A stretch of DNA of 64,000 nucleotides from NCBI GenBank assembly GCA_017610385.1, contig JAFCCC010000004.1:1-64000 (forward strand), given 5' to 3'. The notes beneath the pieces were generated by a model, which saw only the letters and a list, made by a program, of their open reading frames with translations, ran no database searches and was not told the DNA's origin. Source of the DNA: Candidatus Nanohalarchaeota archaeon. GTDB taxonomy: Archaea > Nanohalarchaeota > Nanosalinia > Nanosalinales > JAFCCC01. The position numbers and the translations under genes are program-made. Below are positions 26,799 to 35,384 of this stretch, in pieces (the stretch's first letter is position 1; every line of letters begins with the position of its first letter).

Positions 26799-27164
26799 AT
26801 GAAAAGAAAAGGAATGACTATGACGATGCAGCTGTTGATTACAGCAATTGTATTAATTGTAACTGCTTTAACTGTATTATTAATTGTAAATAGCAAATTA
26901 GTTAGCGGTCCACAAAGAGTAGATGAAGTAGGCAATCGGAATATTTGTATTGCGAATAAAAATACATATTGTCAGCAGAATCCAAGTGCTTGTTGGAACG
27001 CAAGCGAGGCTATTGTAAAAGAAATTTCTTGTGCTGAAAGGTTAGGTAAATCTGAAAAAGGAACATTATTCAATTGTAAAGAACGCACATATTATACAAG
27101 TGAAGAATATGATAGTATTCTAGCAGGAATATTAGAGGTTTCTTGCGGCGCAGAAGAAATGTAA
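26799..27164 (+). CDS. Pilin-like protein, paralogue of the previous gene
   Basis: A 121-residue protein beginning MKRKGMTMTMQLLIT, almost identical in its first ten residues to the product of 26233. The exposed part again reads C-x7-YCQ-x3-P-x2-CW with later cysteines, and a matching Y-x-S-E-E-Y-x3-L-A-G-I stretch. It lies eight bases after the previous stop, preceded by AAGTGATAAT. It is the last gene of system A on the plus strand. FEN-1 follows on the opposite strand. Confidence 0.78.
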   Translation: MKRKGMTMTMQLLITAIVLIVTALTVLLIVNSKLVSGPQRVDEVGNRNICIANKNTYCQQNPSACWNASEAIVKEISCAERLGKSEKGTLFNCKERTYYTSEEYDSILAGILEVSCGAEEM

Positions 27165-27225
27165 AAGTAAAAGAAACAGTGTGCGTTTAAAAAGACCGTG
27201 TAAGTTTAAAATAAATACCGTAAGC

Positions 27226-28251
27226 TTAAAAGAAACTACCCAATCCTTTTTGTGAGCTTTTTTTTAATTCAATTAATTTATTTAATGTTGACGCAATTCT
27301 ATTTAGTGAAAAATCATGTTGCTCATTTAAAAATTCTCTGAGTTTTTCTGGATTCGGATCCTTAAATTCAAAATCAACTTTTTTAACTGGCGGATTCTTA
27401 AAAAATTTTAGAATCTTATCTGGATCATTTTCGCATTCCCATTTAACTTTTGGGTCATCGAGAACAGAATCAAACGTTTCATGTTTTTTAACGATTTCCA
27501 ATGCCTTTTTAGGACCAACTCCTTTTATTCCTTCTGGATTAAAATCTGTGCCAATTAATATCGCAATCCAAATTAGCTTCTCATGAGAAATACCAAGATG
27601 CTCTAATACTTTACTGGTTTCAATAATTTCTGGATTTATTTTGATATAAGCATCCTTTCTCGGAATCTTTCTTTTTCCACTGATACTTAAATTTTTGATG
27701 AATCTTTTGCAATTAAACAAAATAGAATCATAGTCTTGAGATGCAACTGCCCAGACTTGCCCGCTTTGATTCATAAATGCAGCTTGCGCTTCTCCTTCGC
27801 TTTCTGCCTGTATATACGGAACACCCATATATTCTAAAAGTTTTTTAGATTCAGTTACTATGTCTTTTGTTACTTTAGTTGCCTGCATAGCTTTTTGATA
27901 AGCTTCCTTTGTTTTTCCTTCTGATTTTAATCTTTCCCATTCCTTAAATGCTTCTTCTCTCCTTTTCTTACGCGCGGCATTTTCTGTAGCCTTTAAATCT
28001 GGCGATTTTCCATCAAAAACGTAAATTGGTTTTATTCCATATTCCATGAATTTTACAGTTCTATAAAATAATCCAGACAAATGCGATGTAATGTTTCCAT
28101 GAGAATCTTTTAGAGGAGTACCATCAAATTGCCTAATTATAGACAAAAACTGATATAGTGTATTCATTCCATCAACTGCTATTTTCTTGTCTAAAAGTTT
28201 TTCAAAAGAAATTTTCTCAGTTGAAATTAAAGCAGATAAATCGACACCCAT
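27226..28251 (-). CDS. fen: Flap endonuclease FEN-1
   Basis: A 341-residue structure-specific 5' nuclease that removes flaps in Okazaki-fragment maturation and base excision repair. It has the N-terminal domain with metal ligands (AVDGMN near residue 27, YVFDG near 80), the internal domain (ESEGEAQAA, ASQDYDSIL) and the helix-hairpin-helix IGTDFNPEGIKGVGPKKA. The C-terminus QKGLGSFF is a PCNA-binding PIP box. The length is normal for archaeal FEN-1. It starts at ATG 28251 and is divergent from the winged-helix gene at 28330 with a 78-base shared promoter region. Confidence 0.97.
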   Translation of the reverse strand: MGVDLSALISTEKISFEKLLDKKIAVDGMNTLYQFLSIIRQFDGTPLKDSHGNITSHLSGLFYRTVKFMEYGIKPIYVFDGKSPDLKATENAARKKRREEAFKEWERLKSEGKTKEAYQKAMQATKVTKDIVTESKKLLEYMGVPYIQAESEGEAQAAFMNQSGQVWAVASQDYDSILFNCKRFIKNLSISGKRKIPRKDAYIKINPEIIETSKVLEHLGISHEKLIWIAILIGTDFNPEGIKGVGPKKALEIVKKHETFDSVLDDPKVKWECENDPDKILKFFKNPPVKKVDFEFKDPNPEKLREFLNEQHDFSLNRIASTLNKLIELKKSSQKGLGSFF

Positions 28252-28329
28252 ATTTTAACAAGGGTATTTGAATTATAAAGTAATTTGCCTAAAGTTTATT
28301 TTAAATAGAAAAAAATACTTATATTATAC

Positions 28330-29088
28330 ATGGTTAAAGAGATTCTGACGAAAGGAAAGCCCGAGTGGAAAGAAACAATTATCAGTACAGATGTTGACCG
28401 CCTTTTAAAATATTTGACAGAAAAGGGTTCTGCTAATACTAAAAGAATATCCAAGGATCTTGGAATTCCAGAACAAACAATTTTAGGCTGGGCAAAGGCA
28501 CTTACTTCTAGTAAGCTAATTGAAAAGGAATATTCTACAAAAGGAGTAATCTTAAAAGTAGGAAGTAAAAACCAAAAGATTACTCAAAAGAAAATTGCTG
28601 AAGTGCACAAGGAGATTGGAAGAAAAATTAAAAGAGTAAGAAGCAACGTACAAGGAGAGTCTCAGACAATAACCGAAGTAAAAAAAGAACTTGAAAAATT
28701 AGGGATTCTTTTAGAAAAAGATCGAAAAGAAAGTTACTATTTAGAAAAAAGAATTTTTTCTTTAAAGGACACTCAGATTAAATTAAAAAAAGAATTACTA
28801 AAAGATATTCTTTCTGAACGAGAAATTGAGACTGAAATTTCTTCTGTCTTAAATAATGTTCATAAAACCCTTTCTAATTTGAAAGAAGCCGAAGGAGCTT
28901 TTAAAAAATTTGTAGGCGCCAAAAAAGAATTAGATGAAGATATTAATACACTAAAACAGCTTAGACAGTATGATACGAATATAGACTTGATGCTTAAAAC
29001 AAGCAAAAAAGTAAGCGTTAAAGAACAAAGAACCAATTTAATTTTTAGAAAAGCTATGAGTTCTTTAAAGAAACTATTAAGAAAGTAA
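28330..29088 (+). CDS. Winged-helix plus coiled-coil protein upstream of TadA-like ATPase
   Basis: A 252-residue protein. Residues 20-80 form a winged helix (DVDRLLKYLTEKG, then TKRISKDLGIPEQTILGW as the recognition segment). Residues 85-250 are charged coiled coil. There are no membrane segments. It lies 52 bases upstream of the ATPase of system B and in the same direction. It may be a transcriptional regulator of the locus, or a cytoplasmic factor binding the ATPase through its coil. A TATA-like TTATATTATA lies directly before the ATG. Confidence 0.72.
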   Translation: MVKEILTKGKPEWKETIISTDVDRLLKYLTEKGSANTKRISKDLGIPEQTILGWAKALTSSKLIEKEYSTKGVILKVGSKNQKITQKKIAEVHKEIGRKIKRVRSNVQGESQTITEVKKELEKLGILLEKDRKESYYLEKRIFSLKDTQIKLKKELLKDILSEREIETEISSVLNNVHKTLSNLKEAEGAFKKFVGAKKELDEDINTLKQLRQYDTNIDLMLKTSKKVSVKEQRTNLIFRKAMSSLKKLLRK

Positions 29089-29140
29089 AACTAAAAAAAT
29101 ACTATATAAGTAAAACTGGAAAACTGCCAAGGAAATAAAA

Positions 29141-32100
29141 ATGAAAGAATATATGGAAGAATATATTGTAGATTCAGACGGCGTTCCCGCCAGAATAAGA
29201 ATTATTGATGGAACAGATTATGTACCTCATTATGAAGTAGACCGTCCAATTATTAATGAAGCAACTGAAGCAATTTTAGAGGAAATCAAAAGTGGTTTAG
29301 TACGAGAAGTTACAATTTCTATTAAAGAATATGTTGATTCAAAAGAATTAGAAGGTGTTAAAGAAAAATTTATAGCAAAAGCAAATGAATTAATTAAATC
29401 AGTTCTTCCTCGTGTTGGAGAAGCCCAACGAAAGGTACTAATTGGAAATTTAATTCATGAGATGCTTGGTTTGGGAGATTTAGAAATTTTACTAAATGAT
29501 GATAAATTAGAAGAAATTGTAATTAATAGTTCAAAAGAACCAGTCTGGGTTTATCATAAAAAATTAGGCTGGTTAAAAACAAATATTATACCAAAAAGTG
29601 AAAGTGAAACTTATAATTATTCTTCAATTATTGGTAGGAGAGTTGGTCGCCAAATTTCAAATTTAAATCCCTTATTAGATGCACACTTGCCGTCGGGGGA
29701 TAGAACAAACGCGACAATATTTCCAATTTCAACCAAAGGAAACACATTAACTATCAGAAAATTTGCAAGATCTCCATGGACTATTACTGATTTTATTGAA
29801 AATCATACAATATCTGCAGATATTGCCGCATTGATTTGGTTGTGTATGCAATATGAATTGAATGTCCTAATATCTGGAGGTACGGGATCTGGCAAATGTG
29901 TTTCAGGAGACACACAAGTTTTATTATCAAATGGAGAACTTAAACGTATCAAGGATGTAGTTGATGAGAACCTAAGTTCTAATTGTGTACCTAGCGATGA
30001 TGGTTGGTATTCAAAACAGACCTCAGTTTCATTATTTTCAATGAATTCTAATTTAAAACTAAATGAAAGAAGTTGCTCGCAAATTTGGAAAAGAGAGGCC
30101 CCCGAATATTTGTTTGAACTTACCTTTCAGAGTGGCAAAAAAATCAAAGTTACTCCAGAACACCCGTTCTTTGTTAATGATGCAGGAGATATACGAAAAA
30201 TCTGTGCAGAAGATCTTACAACCGGCCAAAGAGCCGCTACAACTAGAAAGATTAATATAAAAGGCGAAGTCTATTCTTTAGAAGAGAAATTGAGCAATCT
30301 AAGTTTCTTCAGGCAAAAAGAAAAAGATTATGTGCTTTTGTGCTCACCGAAAGGACTGCCTGTAAAATTCCCTACCAAATTATCCCCTGAACTGGCTAAA
30401 TTTATTGCGTATTTATTAGGAGATGGACATTTGAGTAAAGATGGTTCTCAATTAGCATTTCATAATACCAATCATCGCCTTTTAAATGAGTTTCAAAATC
30501 TTGGTGAAAAGCTATTTGATATAAACTTCCACCACAAGAAACCTAAAAATCGTGTTGAATGTATTCGTTGTTATTCCAAAACCTTATGCGAGACCATTTC
30601 TCAAGTATTTTGTATTCCCAAAGGTGTAAAATCACACAGGATTTTAGTACCAAAAGAAATTTTAGGAGGCACAGAAGAAATCATCTGTGGATTTGTAAAG
30701 GCACTAATGGATTGTGAGGGGTCAGTTAGTCTCAATAAAGATGAGATAGAATTTGGTTCTAAAAGTTCAGAGATTGTTAACCAGTTGCAATATCTTCTAA
30801 ATAGAATAGGCATTATTTCTCGAGTGAAGTTTGGTAAGAACAACAGAAATAGACTATTTATTTCTTCAAGAGATGTTAGAATATTTACTAAGAAGATTGG
30901 TTTTACACACCCCCTTAAAAAAGATAAGTTAGAACAGCTTCTGACCAAAAAATTAAATCCCAACTTTGATCTACTTCCCTGTCAATCCCTTCTGAAAAAA
31001 GTTTGTAATAATTTTTCATTATACGACAAAGAAGTAGCATTAGGATCTAAACTAAGTCGAAGGAGTATTTCTCGGTACTTAGATGGATCGAGAATGCCTT
31101 CCCCCGCAAATTTACAAAGAATATATAATTTTCTAACTCATAAAAATGACCAAATAAAGCAGGAATTAGAAAGATTCTCATTAGTCGAAGGGTTAATTAA
31201 AAAAATACCGGAAAAAGAAGCATTATTACATTGCACTAAAATTCTTGATCTAACTCATTTAAACACTAATGATATTCTTTTCAAGAGCGGATTAAGTAAT
31301 TCGATTTATTGGCAATGGAAACAAGAGGTTACACCATATACAAAAAATTTAGTTAAATTTGGAAACTGCGTTGTAGACTCATTTGAAAATTTTGAAAAGA
31401 ATGTGATGAATGCTGAAACTCTAGAAGATTTTACCAACTGCGGAATCTATAAAAAAGAGATTGCAGAATATGCAGAACTGCCACTAAACCAGGTTTATAA
31501 AAAAAGCAAAATCAACAAACCTTTAAATCATTTGCAGTTGGATGCTGTAAAACTTCAAGAATCTGTTCTTTTAGAGGAAGTTAGAGCTGAGGCTAAAAAA
31601 CTCAAAGAAATTCTGAGCAGTTGGGATAAAAAAGATTACCAAGCAATTTTTAGTGAAATTGTTCGTCTAAGAAATTTATTGAGGTTGTACCCTGAAAAAA
31701 CAAAAAAGGATTTGGGTTATAGTATTCCTCAAAGCACCGAGTCTGTTGTTCAGTATTCTAAAGAAAAGCTTACGGGGATTTCTAATTATCTTCGCGAGAC
31801 TCTAGAGCAAATGCACGCAAATGGAACGAAATTACTTCGAAATTTGGAAAATTTGGTTAAAAGCGATGTTCTTTGGGACAAAATTGTTACCATTAAACAG
31901 ATAAAATCTACTGAAAAGTGGGTTTATGATTTAACTGTTCCAGATACACACAATTTTGTTGCTAATGGTATAATTGCACATAATACGTCTTTATTGAATG
32001 TTCTAATGCCATTTATACCCGCAAATCAAAGAATTGTTTCAATAGAAGATACTAGAGAAATTCAGCTTCCAAATTTTTTACATTGGGTTCCTTTAACAAC

Positions 32101-32788
32101 TAGACAACAAAATCCAGAAGGCAAAGGAAAAGTTTCAATGTTAGATCTTTTAGTTAATTCTTTAAGAATGAGACCAGATAGAATAATTGTTGGAGAAATA
32201 CGAAGAAAGAGGCAGGCAGAGGTTTTATTTGAAGCTATGCACACAGGACATTCTGTTTATTCTACCCTCCATGCAGATACTGCACAACAAACGATTAGGC
32301 GATTAATAAATCCTCCAATTGATGTTCCAGTATCTATGATTTCGGCAATAGATTTAAATGTTGTAATGTTTCGAGATAGACGAAGAAACTTTCGAAGAGT
32401 TATGGAGGTAGCCGAAGTTATTCCAGAGTTTCAGGGAGCTAATTCCGAAGCCAATGCTAATATAATTTATCGCTGGCATCCCAAATCAGATGTAATACGA
32501 AAAGAAGGCAGAAGCATTAGAGTAAATAGTCAATTAGAATTGCATGCTGGGCTAAGTCAAGAAGAAATACGAGCCGACATCGCAGAAAAAGTCAAAATTC
32601 TAAATTGGATGGTCAAAGAAAATATTAGAGATATTGAAGAAGTAGGCAAACTTATTGCAGAATATTACAAAGATAAAACTGTCGTATTAAATTTGATTAG
32701 TAAACCATACCACTTAAAATCTACCAAGGTTCAAGTAATCAAACCAAAACGTGTGAATTCAAAAACAATAAGAAAAGCCAAAAAATAA
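29141..32788 (+). CDS. TadA/FlaI-like secretion ATPase with P-loop intein (system B)
   Basis: A 1215-residue precursor. Without its intein it is a 519-residue ATPase of the VirB11/TadA/FlaI family. The N-terminal domain contains LGLGDLEILLNDD. The P-loop GGTGSGK is interrupted after Lys252 and resumes as TSLLNVL. The Asp box IEDTREIQLP is uninterrupted, the Walker B-like segment is RIIVGEIR, and the His box is STLHADT. It powers filament assembly with the two T2SSF proteins encoded directly downstream. The extein is shorter than the system A ATPase (about 779) and probably typical of archaeal TadA. The intein must be spliced out to make ATP binding possible. Confidence 0.94.
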   Translation: MKEYMEEYIVDSDGVPARIRIIDGTDYVPHYEVDRPIINEATEAILEEIKSGLVREVTISIKEYVDSKELEGVKEKFIAKANELIKSVLPRVGEAQRKVLIGNLIHEMLGLGDLEILLNDDKLEEIVINSSKEPVWVYHKKLGWLKTNIIPKSESETYNYSSIIGRRVGRQISNLNPLLDAHLPSGDRTNATIFPISTKGNTLTIRKFARSPWTITDFIENHTISADIAALIWLCMQYELNVLISGGTGSGKCVSGDTQVLLSNGELKRIKDVVDENLSSNCVPSDDGWYSKQTSVSLFSMNSNLKLNERSCSQIWKREAPEYLFELTFQSGKKIKVTPEHPFFVNDAGDIRKICAEDLTTGQRAATTRKINIKGEVYSLEEKLSNLSFFRQKEKDYVLLCSPKGLPVKFPTKLSPELAKFIAYLLGDGHLSKDGSQLAFHNTNHRLLNEFQNLGEKLFDINFHHKKPKNRVECIRCYSKTLCETISQVFCIPKGVKSHRILVPKEILGGTEEIICGFVKALMDCEGSVSLNKDEIEFGSKSSEIVNQLQYLLNRIGIISRVKFGKNNRNRLFISSRDVRIFTKKIGFTHPLKKDKLEQLLTKKLNPNFDLLPCQSLLKKVCNNFSLYDKEVALGSKLSRRSISRYLDGSRMPSPANLQRIYNFLTHKNDQIKQELERFSLVEGLIKKIPEKEALLHCTKILDLTHLNTNDILFKSGLSNSIYWQWKQEVTPYTKNLVKFGNCVVDSFENFEKNVMNAETLEDFTNCGIYKKEIAEYAELPLNQVYKKSKINKPLNHLQLDAVKLQESVLLEEVRAEAKKLKEILSSWDKKDYQAIFSEIVRLRNLLRLYPEKTKKDLGYSIPQSTESVVQYSKEKLTGISNYLRETLEQMHANGTKLLRNLENLVKSDVLWDKIVTIKQIKSTEKWVYDLTVPDTHNFVANGIIAHNTSLLNVLMPFIPANQRIVSIEDTREIQLPNFLHWVPLTTRQQNPEGKGKVSMLDLLVNSLRMRPDRIIVGEIRRKRQAEVLFEAMHTGHSVYSTLHADTAQQTIRRLINPPIDVPVSMISAIDLNVVMFRDRRRNFRRVMEVAEVIPEFQGANSEANANIIYRWHPKSDVIRKEGRSIRVNSQLELHAGLSQEEIRADIAEKVKILNWMVKENIRDIEEVGKLIAEYYKDKTVVLNLISKPYHLKSTKVQVIKPKRVNSKTIRKAKK
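29897..31984 (+). mobile_element. Intein of system B ATPase (P-loop site), 696 aa, LAGLIDADG plus helix-turn-helix extension
   Basis: The insertion lies between Lys252 and Thr of the P-loop. It starts CVSGDTQVLLSNG and ends VYDLTVPDTHNFVANG then IIAHN before Thr. Block B is VTPEHPFF. LAGLIDADG motifs are FIAYLLGDGHLS and VKALMDCEGSVS, both with acidic residues. A long extension follows with helix-turn-helix-like segments (LSRRSISRYLDGSRMPSP; ILFKSGLSNSIYWQWKQ). It matches intein 1 of the system A ATPase in site, length and sequence order (for example VKFPTKLSPELAKF against VKFPKKVTPELSEF), so the two share a recent ancestor. Confidence 0.93.
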
Positions 32789-32801
32789 ATAGGTGATTTT
32801 G

Positions 32802-33647
32802 ATGAAGAAAAAATCCCAAAATTACCAAATTTTCTTACCTTTAGCACAAAAATTGAAAGTTTTATTTCCAACTTTAAATCGTGAAATTATTCAAGCAAAA
32901 TTGAAAGATGATCCTGTTGTTTTATTGGCCAAGGCAATTTATAGCGCACTTATACGATCCATAATAATCTCTTTACCTCTTATCGTGACTGGTATTTTAA
33001 TTTCAATTAAACTTCTTTGGTTTGGTCTAGCTGCTTTTCCATTAGTTTTATTATTCAGTTTTTTTACTGGCGCAAAAACCCCGCAAAGAAAAGCTATAAA
33101 ACGAGTTAGATTATTAGAGCGAGATTTACCATATGCTTTACGGCACATTTTAATTGAGGTTAAGTCTGGAATACCTCTTTTTCAAGCCATGGTTTCTGTT
33201 TCAGAGGGATATGGTGAATCTTCCAGAGAATTTGAACAAATTGTGAAAGAAATTCATTCGGGAATACCCGAAGTTCAGGCCCTAGAGAATGCAATTTTTC
33301 GAAATCCTTCTTTAGAATTTAGAAGATCTCTTTGGCAAATTATTAATTCTTTGGAATCAGGAGCCAATGTTTCTTCTACATTAGAATCTTTAGTTGATTC
33401 TATAGTAAATAATCAGGTTTTAAGTGTCCAAAAATACGGAAAAGAATTAAATCCATATACTTTAATTTATATGCTGGCGGCAGTAATCTTACCATCTTTG
33501 GGAGTTACATTTTTAATGATTTTATCTACCTTTACAGGAATAAAAACCTCAGACACCCTGTTTTATGGAATTCTTGTATTTTTAATTTTATTCCAATACT
33601 TTTTCATTAATTTCATTAGAAGTAAAAGACCATTAATAAAAGTTTAG
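32802..33647 (+). CDS. T2SSF/TadB-like membrane platform protein (system B, first)
   Basis: A 281-residue protein from the ATG at 32802; an in-frame GTG at 32793 is better read as the GGTGA ribosome-binding site. Two hydrophobic helices occur at about residues 50-95, then a cytoplasmic T2SSF helical bundle (LERDLPYALRHILIEVKSG and GANVSSTLESLVDS), then two or three C-terminal helices. It is a short single-domain form, unlike the long platform proteins of system A. It lies 13 bases after the ATPase and eight before a second T2SSF gene, giving the TadA-TadB-TadC order of Tad-type systems. Confidence 0.86.
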   Translation: MKKKSQNYQIFLPLAQKLKVLFPTLNREIIQAKLKDDPVVLLAKAIYSALIRSIIISLPLIVTGILISIKLLWFGLAAFPLVLLFSFFTGAKTPQRKAIKRVRLLERDLPYALRHILIEVKSGIPLFQAMVSVSEGYGESSREFEQIVKEIHSGIPEVQALENAIFRNPSLEFRRSLWQIINSLESGANVSSTLESLVDSIVNNQVLSVQKYGKELNPYTLIYMLAAVILPSLGVTFLMILSTFTGIKTSDTLFYGILVFLILFQYFFINFIRSKRPLIKV

Positions 33648-33655
33648 GAGTTACC

Positions 33656-34621
33656 ATGCAAAAAGAAACATTATTTAATTTATTACCAAAAAAATACAGA
33701 ACGCTGTTGGAGAGCGAGGCACAATTCGCGCATATTCGTAATTATATTCCGATTTCACTGAATGTCATAACAATAATTTCAGCGATCTCTAGTTTGTTGG
33801 CGCTTTTTTTACATGTTTCTTTGATTTTAAAATTAGTTATTCTGTTAGGTGGAATCTCGTTAGCATTCATAATGCCTTACATGATTTTTACACTGACTGC
33901 AGAAAAGCGTAAAACAGAAACAGAGCAAGTTCTTCCTGATGCTTTGTTGCTTATGAGCGCAAACATTAAATCTGGTTTAACAGTAGATAAAGCATTTTTA
34001 TTAAGTGCAAGAGACGAATTTGGTCCTTTGGGTCTTGAAATCAAAGCAGTTGCAATGGAAATTTTTGGGGGCAAACCAATCAGCGAAGCTTTACTACGTC
34101 TAAAGAAAAAAACTAACTCTAAAATTCTAGGGGAAATCGTAGCACTGATTGCAGATGGGATAAAATCTGGCGGAGAACTTTCCAAACTATTAGAAAGTGC
34201 CGCTCGAGATATTAGAAAAACAATGTTATTAAAAAAAGAGATTGCTGCAAATGTAAGAACTTATATTATTTTTATTACGATGGCGGCCTTAGTTGGATCC
34301 CCATTGCTTTTCGCAATTTCTACATATTTAACGTCAACTACCGCCCAAATTTGGGGGTCAACAGCGATAGATTTTAGTACAGTATCTGCTGGGGGTTTTT
34401 TTAGTTTTCAAAAACCCCACTTTAATCCAGAGTTCTTTAGAATTTTTTCTATATTAGCTATAATTATTACTAATTTATCTGCATCCTTCATAATTTCTGA
34501 AATAAAATACGGAACAATAAAGAAAGGATTCAAAAATGCACCAATTTATGTGCTATTATCTTTAGCAATATTTTTTATTGTAAGGTTTATAATTTCTAGA
34601 GCTCTCTCAACCCTAATTTAA
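33656..34621 (+). CDS. T2SSF/TadC-like membrane platform protein (system B, second)
   Basis: A 321-residue protein with a GGAG ribosome-binding site. It has paired helices at residues 30-85, a T2SSF cytoplasmic domain (LLMSANIKSGLTVDKA and IADGIKSGGELSKLL), and several C-terminal helices. It is related in plan to its neighbour at 32802, and the two would form a heteromeric inner-membrane platform for the ATPase at 29141. It is the last gene before a pilin with its own promoter. Confidence 0.86.
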   Translation: MQKETLFNLLPKKYRTLLESEAQFAHIRNYIPISLNVITIISAISSLLALFLHVSLILKLVILLGGISLAFIMPYMIFTLTAEKRKTETEQVLPDALLLMSANIKSGLTVDKAFLLSARDEFGPLGLEIKAVAMEIFGGKPISEALLRLKKKTNSKILGEIVALIADGIKSGGELSKLLESAARDIRKTMLLKKEIAANVRTYIIFITMAALVGSPLLFAISTYLTSTTAQIWGSTAIDFSTVSAGGFFSFQKPHFNPEFFRIFSILAIIITNLSASFIISEIKYGTIKKGFKNAPIYVLLSLAIFFIVRFIISRALSTLI

Positions 34622-34702
34622 TTATTAAGGTGTTTCAGAAGCAATTTATATATACTTCTTTAACCAATTTTTAATAAAATACAAATTGTCGAGTTGACTA
34701 AA

Positions 34703-35173
34703 ATGATAAAAAACGTTTTTAACCAAAAATCAAAGAGAAAGGGGCAAAGCGCTATAGAATACCTAACAACATATGGCTGGGCAATATTGGCTATTGTTAT
34801 TGCAGGAGCAGTTATTATCGCTTTTATGCAGGGCCGATGTCCAAAGACTCAAACATTGACTCCACAAGACATTCAACTTACAAGCTGGGTTTATACGGCA
34901 ACAGACGCAATTGATGTCAGATTCACTAACTTAGCTTCAGATAGAATTACTGTTCAAGGTATTTTCTTAGATACCAATGGAGATGGGACCTACGATGATT
35001 TCGGTACCAATTACTCAGATTCCTTGAATGTCGGAGATTCTTTGACTAAATCTTTAAGTTCAATTGGAACAACCAGCGGTTGTAACAAAATAAGCATAAA
35101 GATTCAGTATTTGTTAACAGGTATGAATAATCCCGCTAACGCAACTGGAACTTTACAAGGAAAAGCTCCTTAA
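34703..35173 (+). CDS. Type IV pilin, class III signal peptide
   Basis: A 156-residue protein from the ATG at 34703; the TTG nine bases earlier was rejected. KRKG before QSAIEYLTTYGWAIL is the textbook archaeal class III signal: Gly|Gln cleavage, Glu at +5 and a long hydrophobic helix. The exposed domain has a single disulfide pair (GRCPK and SGCNK). It has its own TATA-like TTTATATATAC about 50 bases upstream and a strong terminator hairpin directly after the stop, so it is probably transcribed alone and abundantly. It is the best candidate major pilin of system B. Confidence 0.9.
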   Translation: MIKNVFNQKSKRKGQSAIEYLTTYGWAILAIVIAGAVIIAFMQGRCPKTQTLTPQDIQLTSWVYTATDAIDVRFTNLASDRITVQGIFLDTNGDGTYDDFGTNYSDSLNVGDSLTKSLSSIGTTSGCNKISIKIQYLLTGMNNPANATGTLQGKAP

Positions 35174-35215
35174 GAAGGTTTAACCCCTTCTTATATTTTT
35201 TATTTTATTTTGATT
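35171..35215 (+). terminator. Hairpin terminator after the pilin gene
   Basis: A perfect 8-bp stem, TAAGAAGG (35171-35178) with CCTTCTTA (35186-35193), has a 7-base loop and is followed by a T-rich run to about 35215. It begins at the pilin stop codon. The 170 bases after it (to 35384) are AT-rich and contain no gene; imperfect copies of TTCAATAATCAATAAATTAGATT lie in them. Confidence 0.75.
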
Positions 35216-35384
35216 TGTTCTAAACAACAAATCAGATTCTACCTATTATGGTTAATTCAATAATCAATAAATTAGATTTTAACTGCTACAATTAATTTCA
35301 TAATCAATAAGTCGAATTCAAAGCGTATTGCAGGTAACCTCCTTCATTCATCAAGTCAAATTCTAATCACTATTAAATTTTTGA

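Noticed and set aside
2275-34621. Archaellum (fla) operon
   Set aside because: No FlaH/KaiC-like, FlaF or FlaG proteins and no multi-copy archaellin genes; ATPase and platform alone do not define it.
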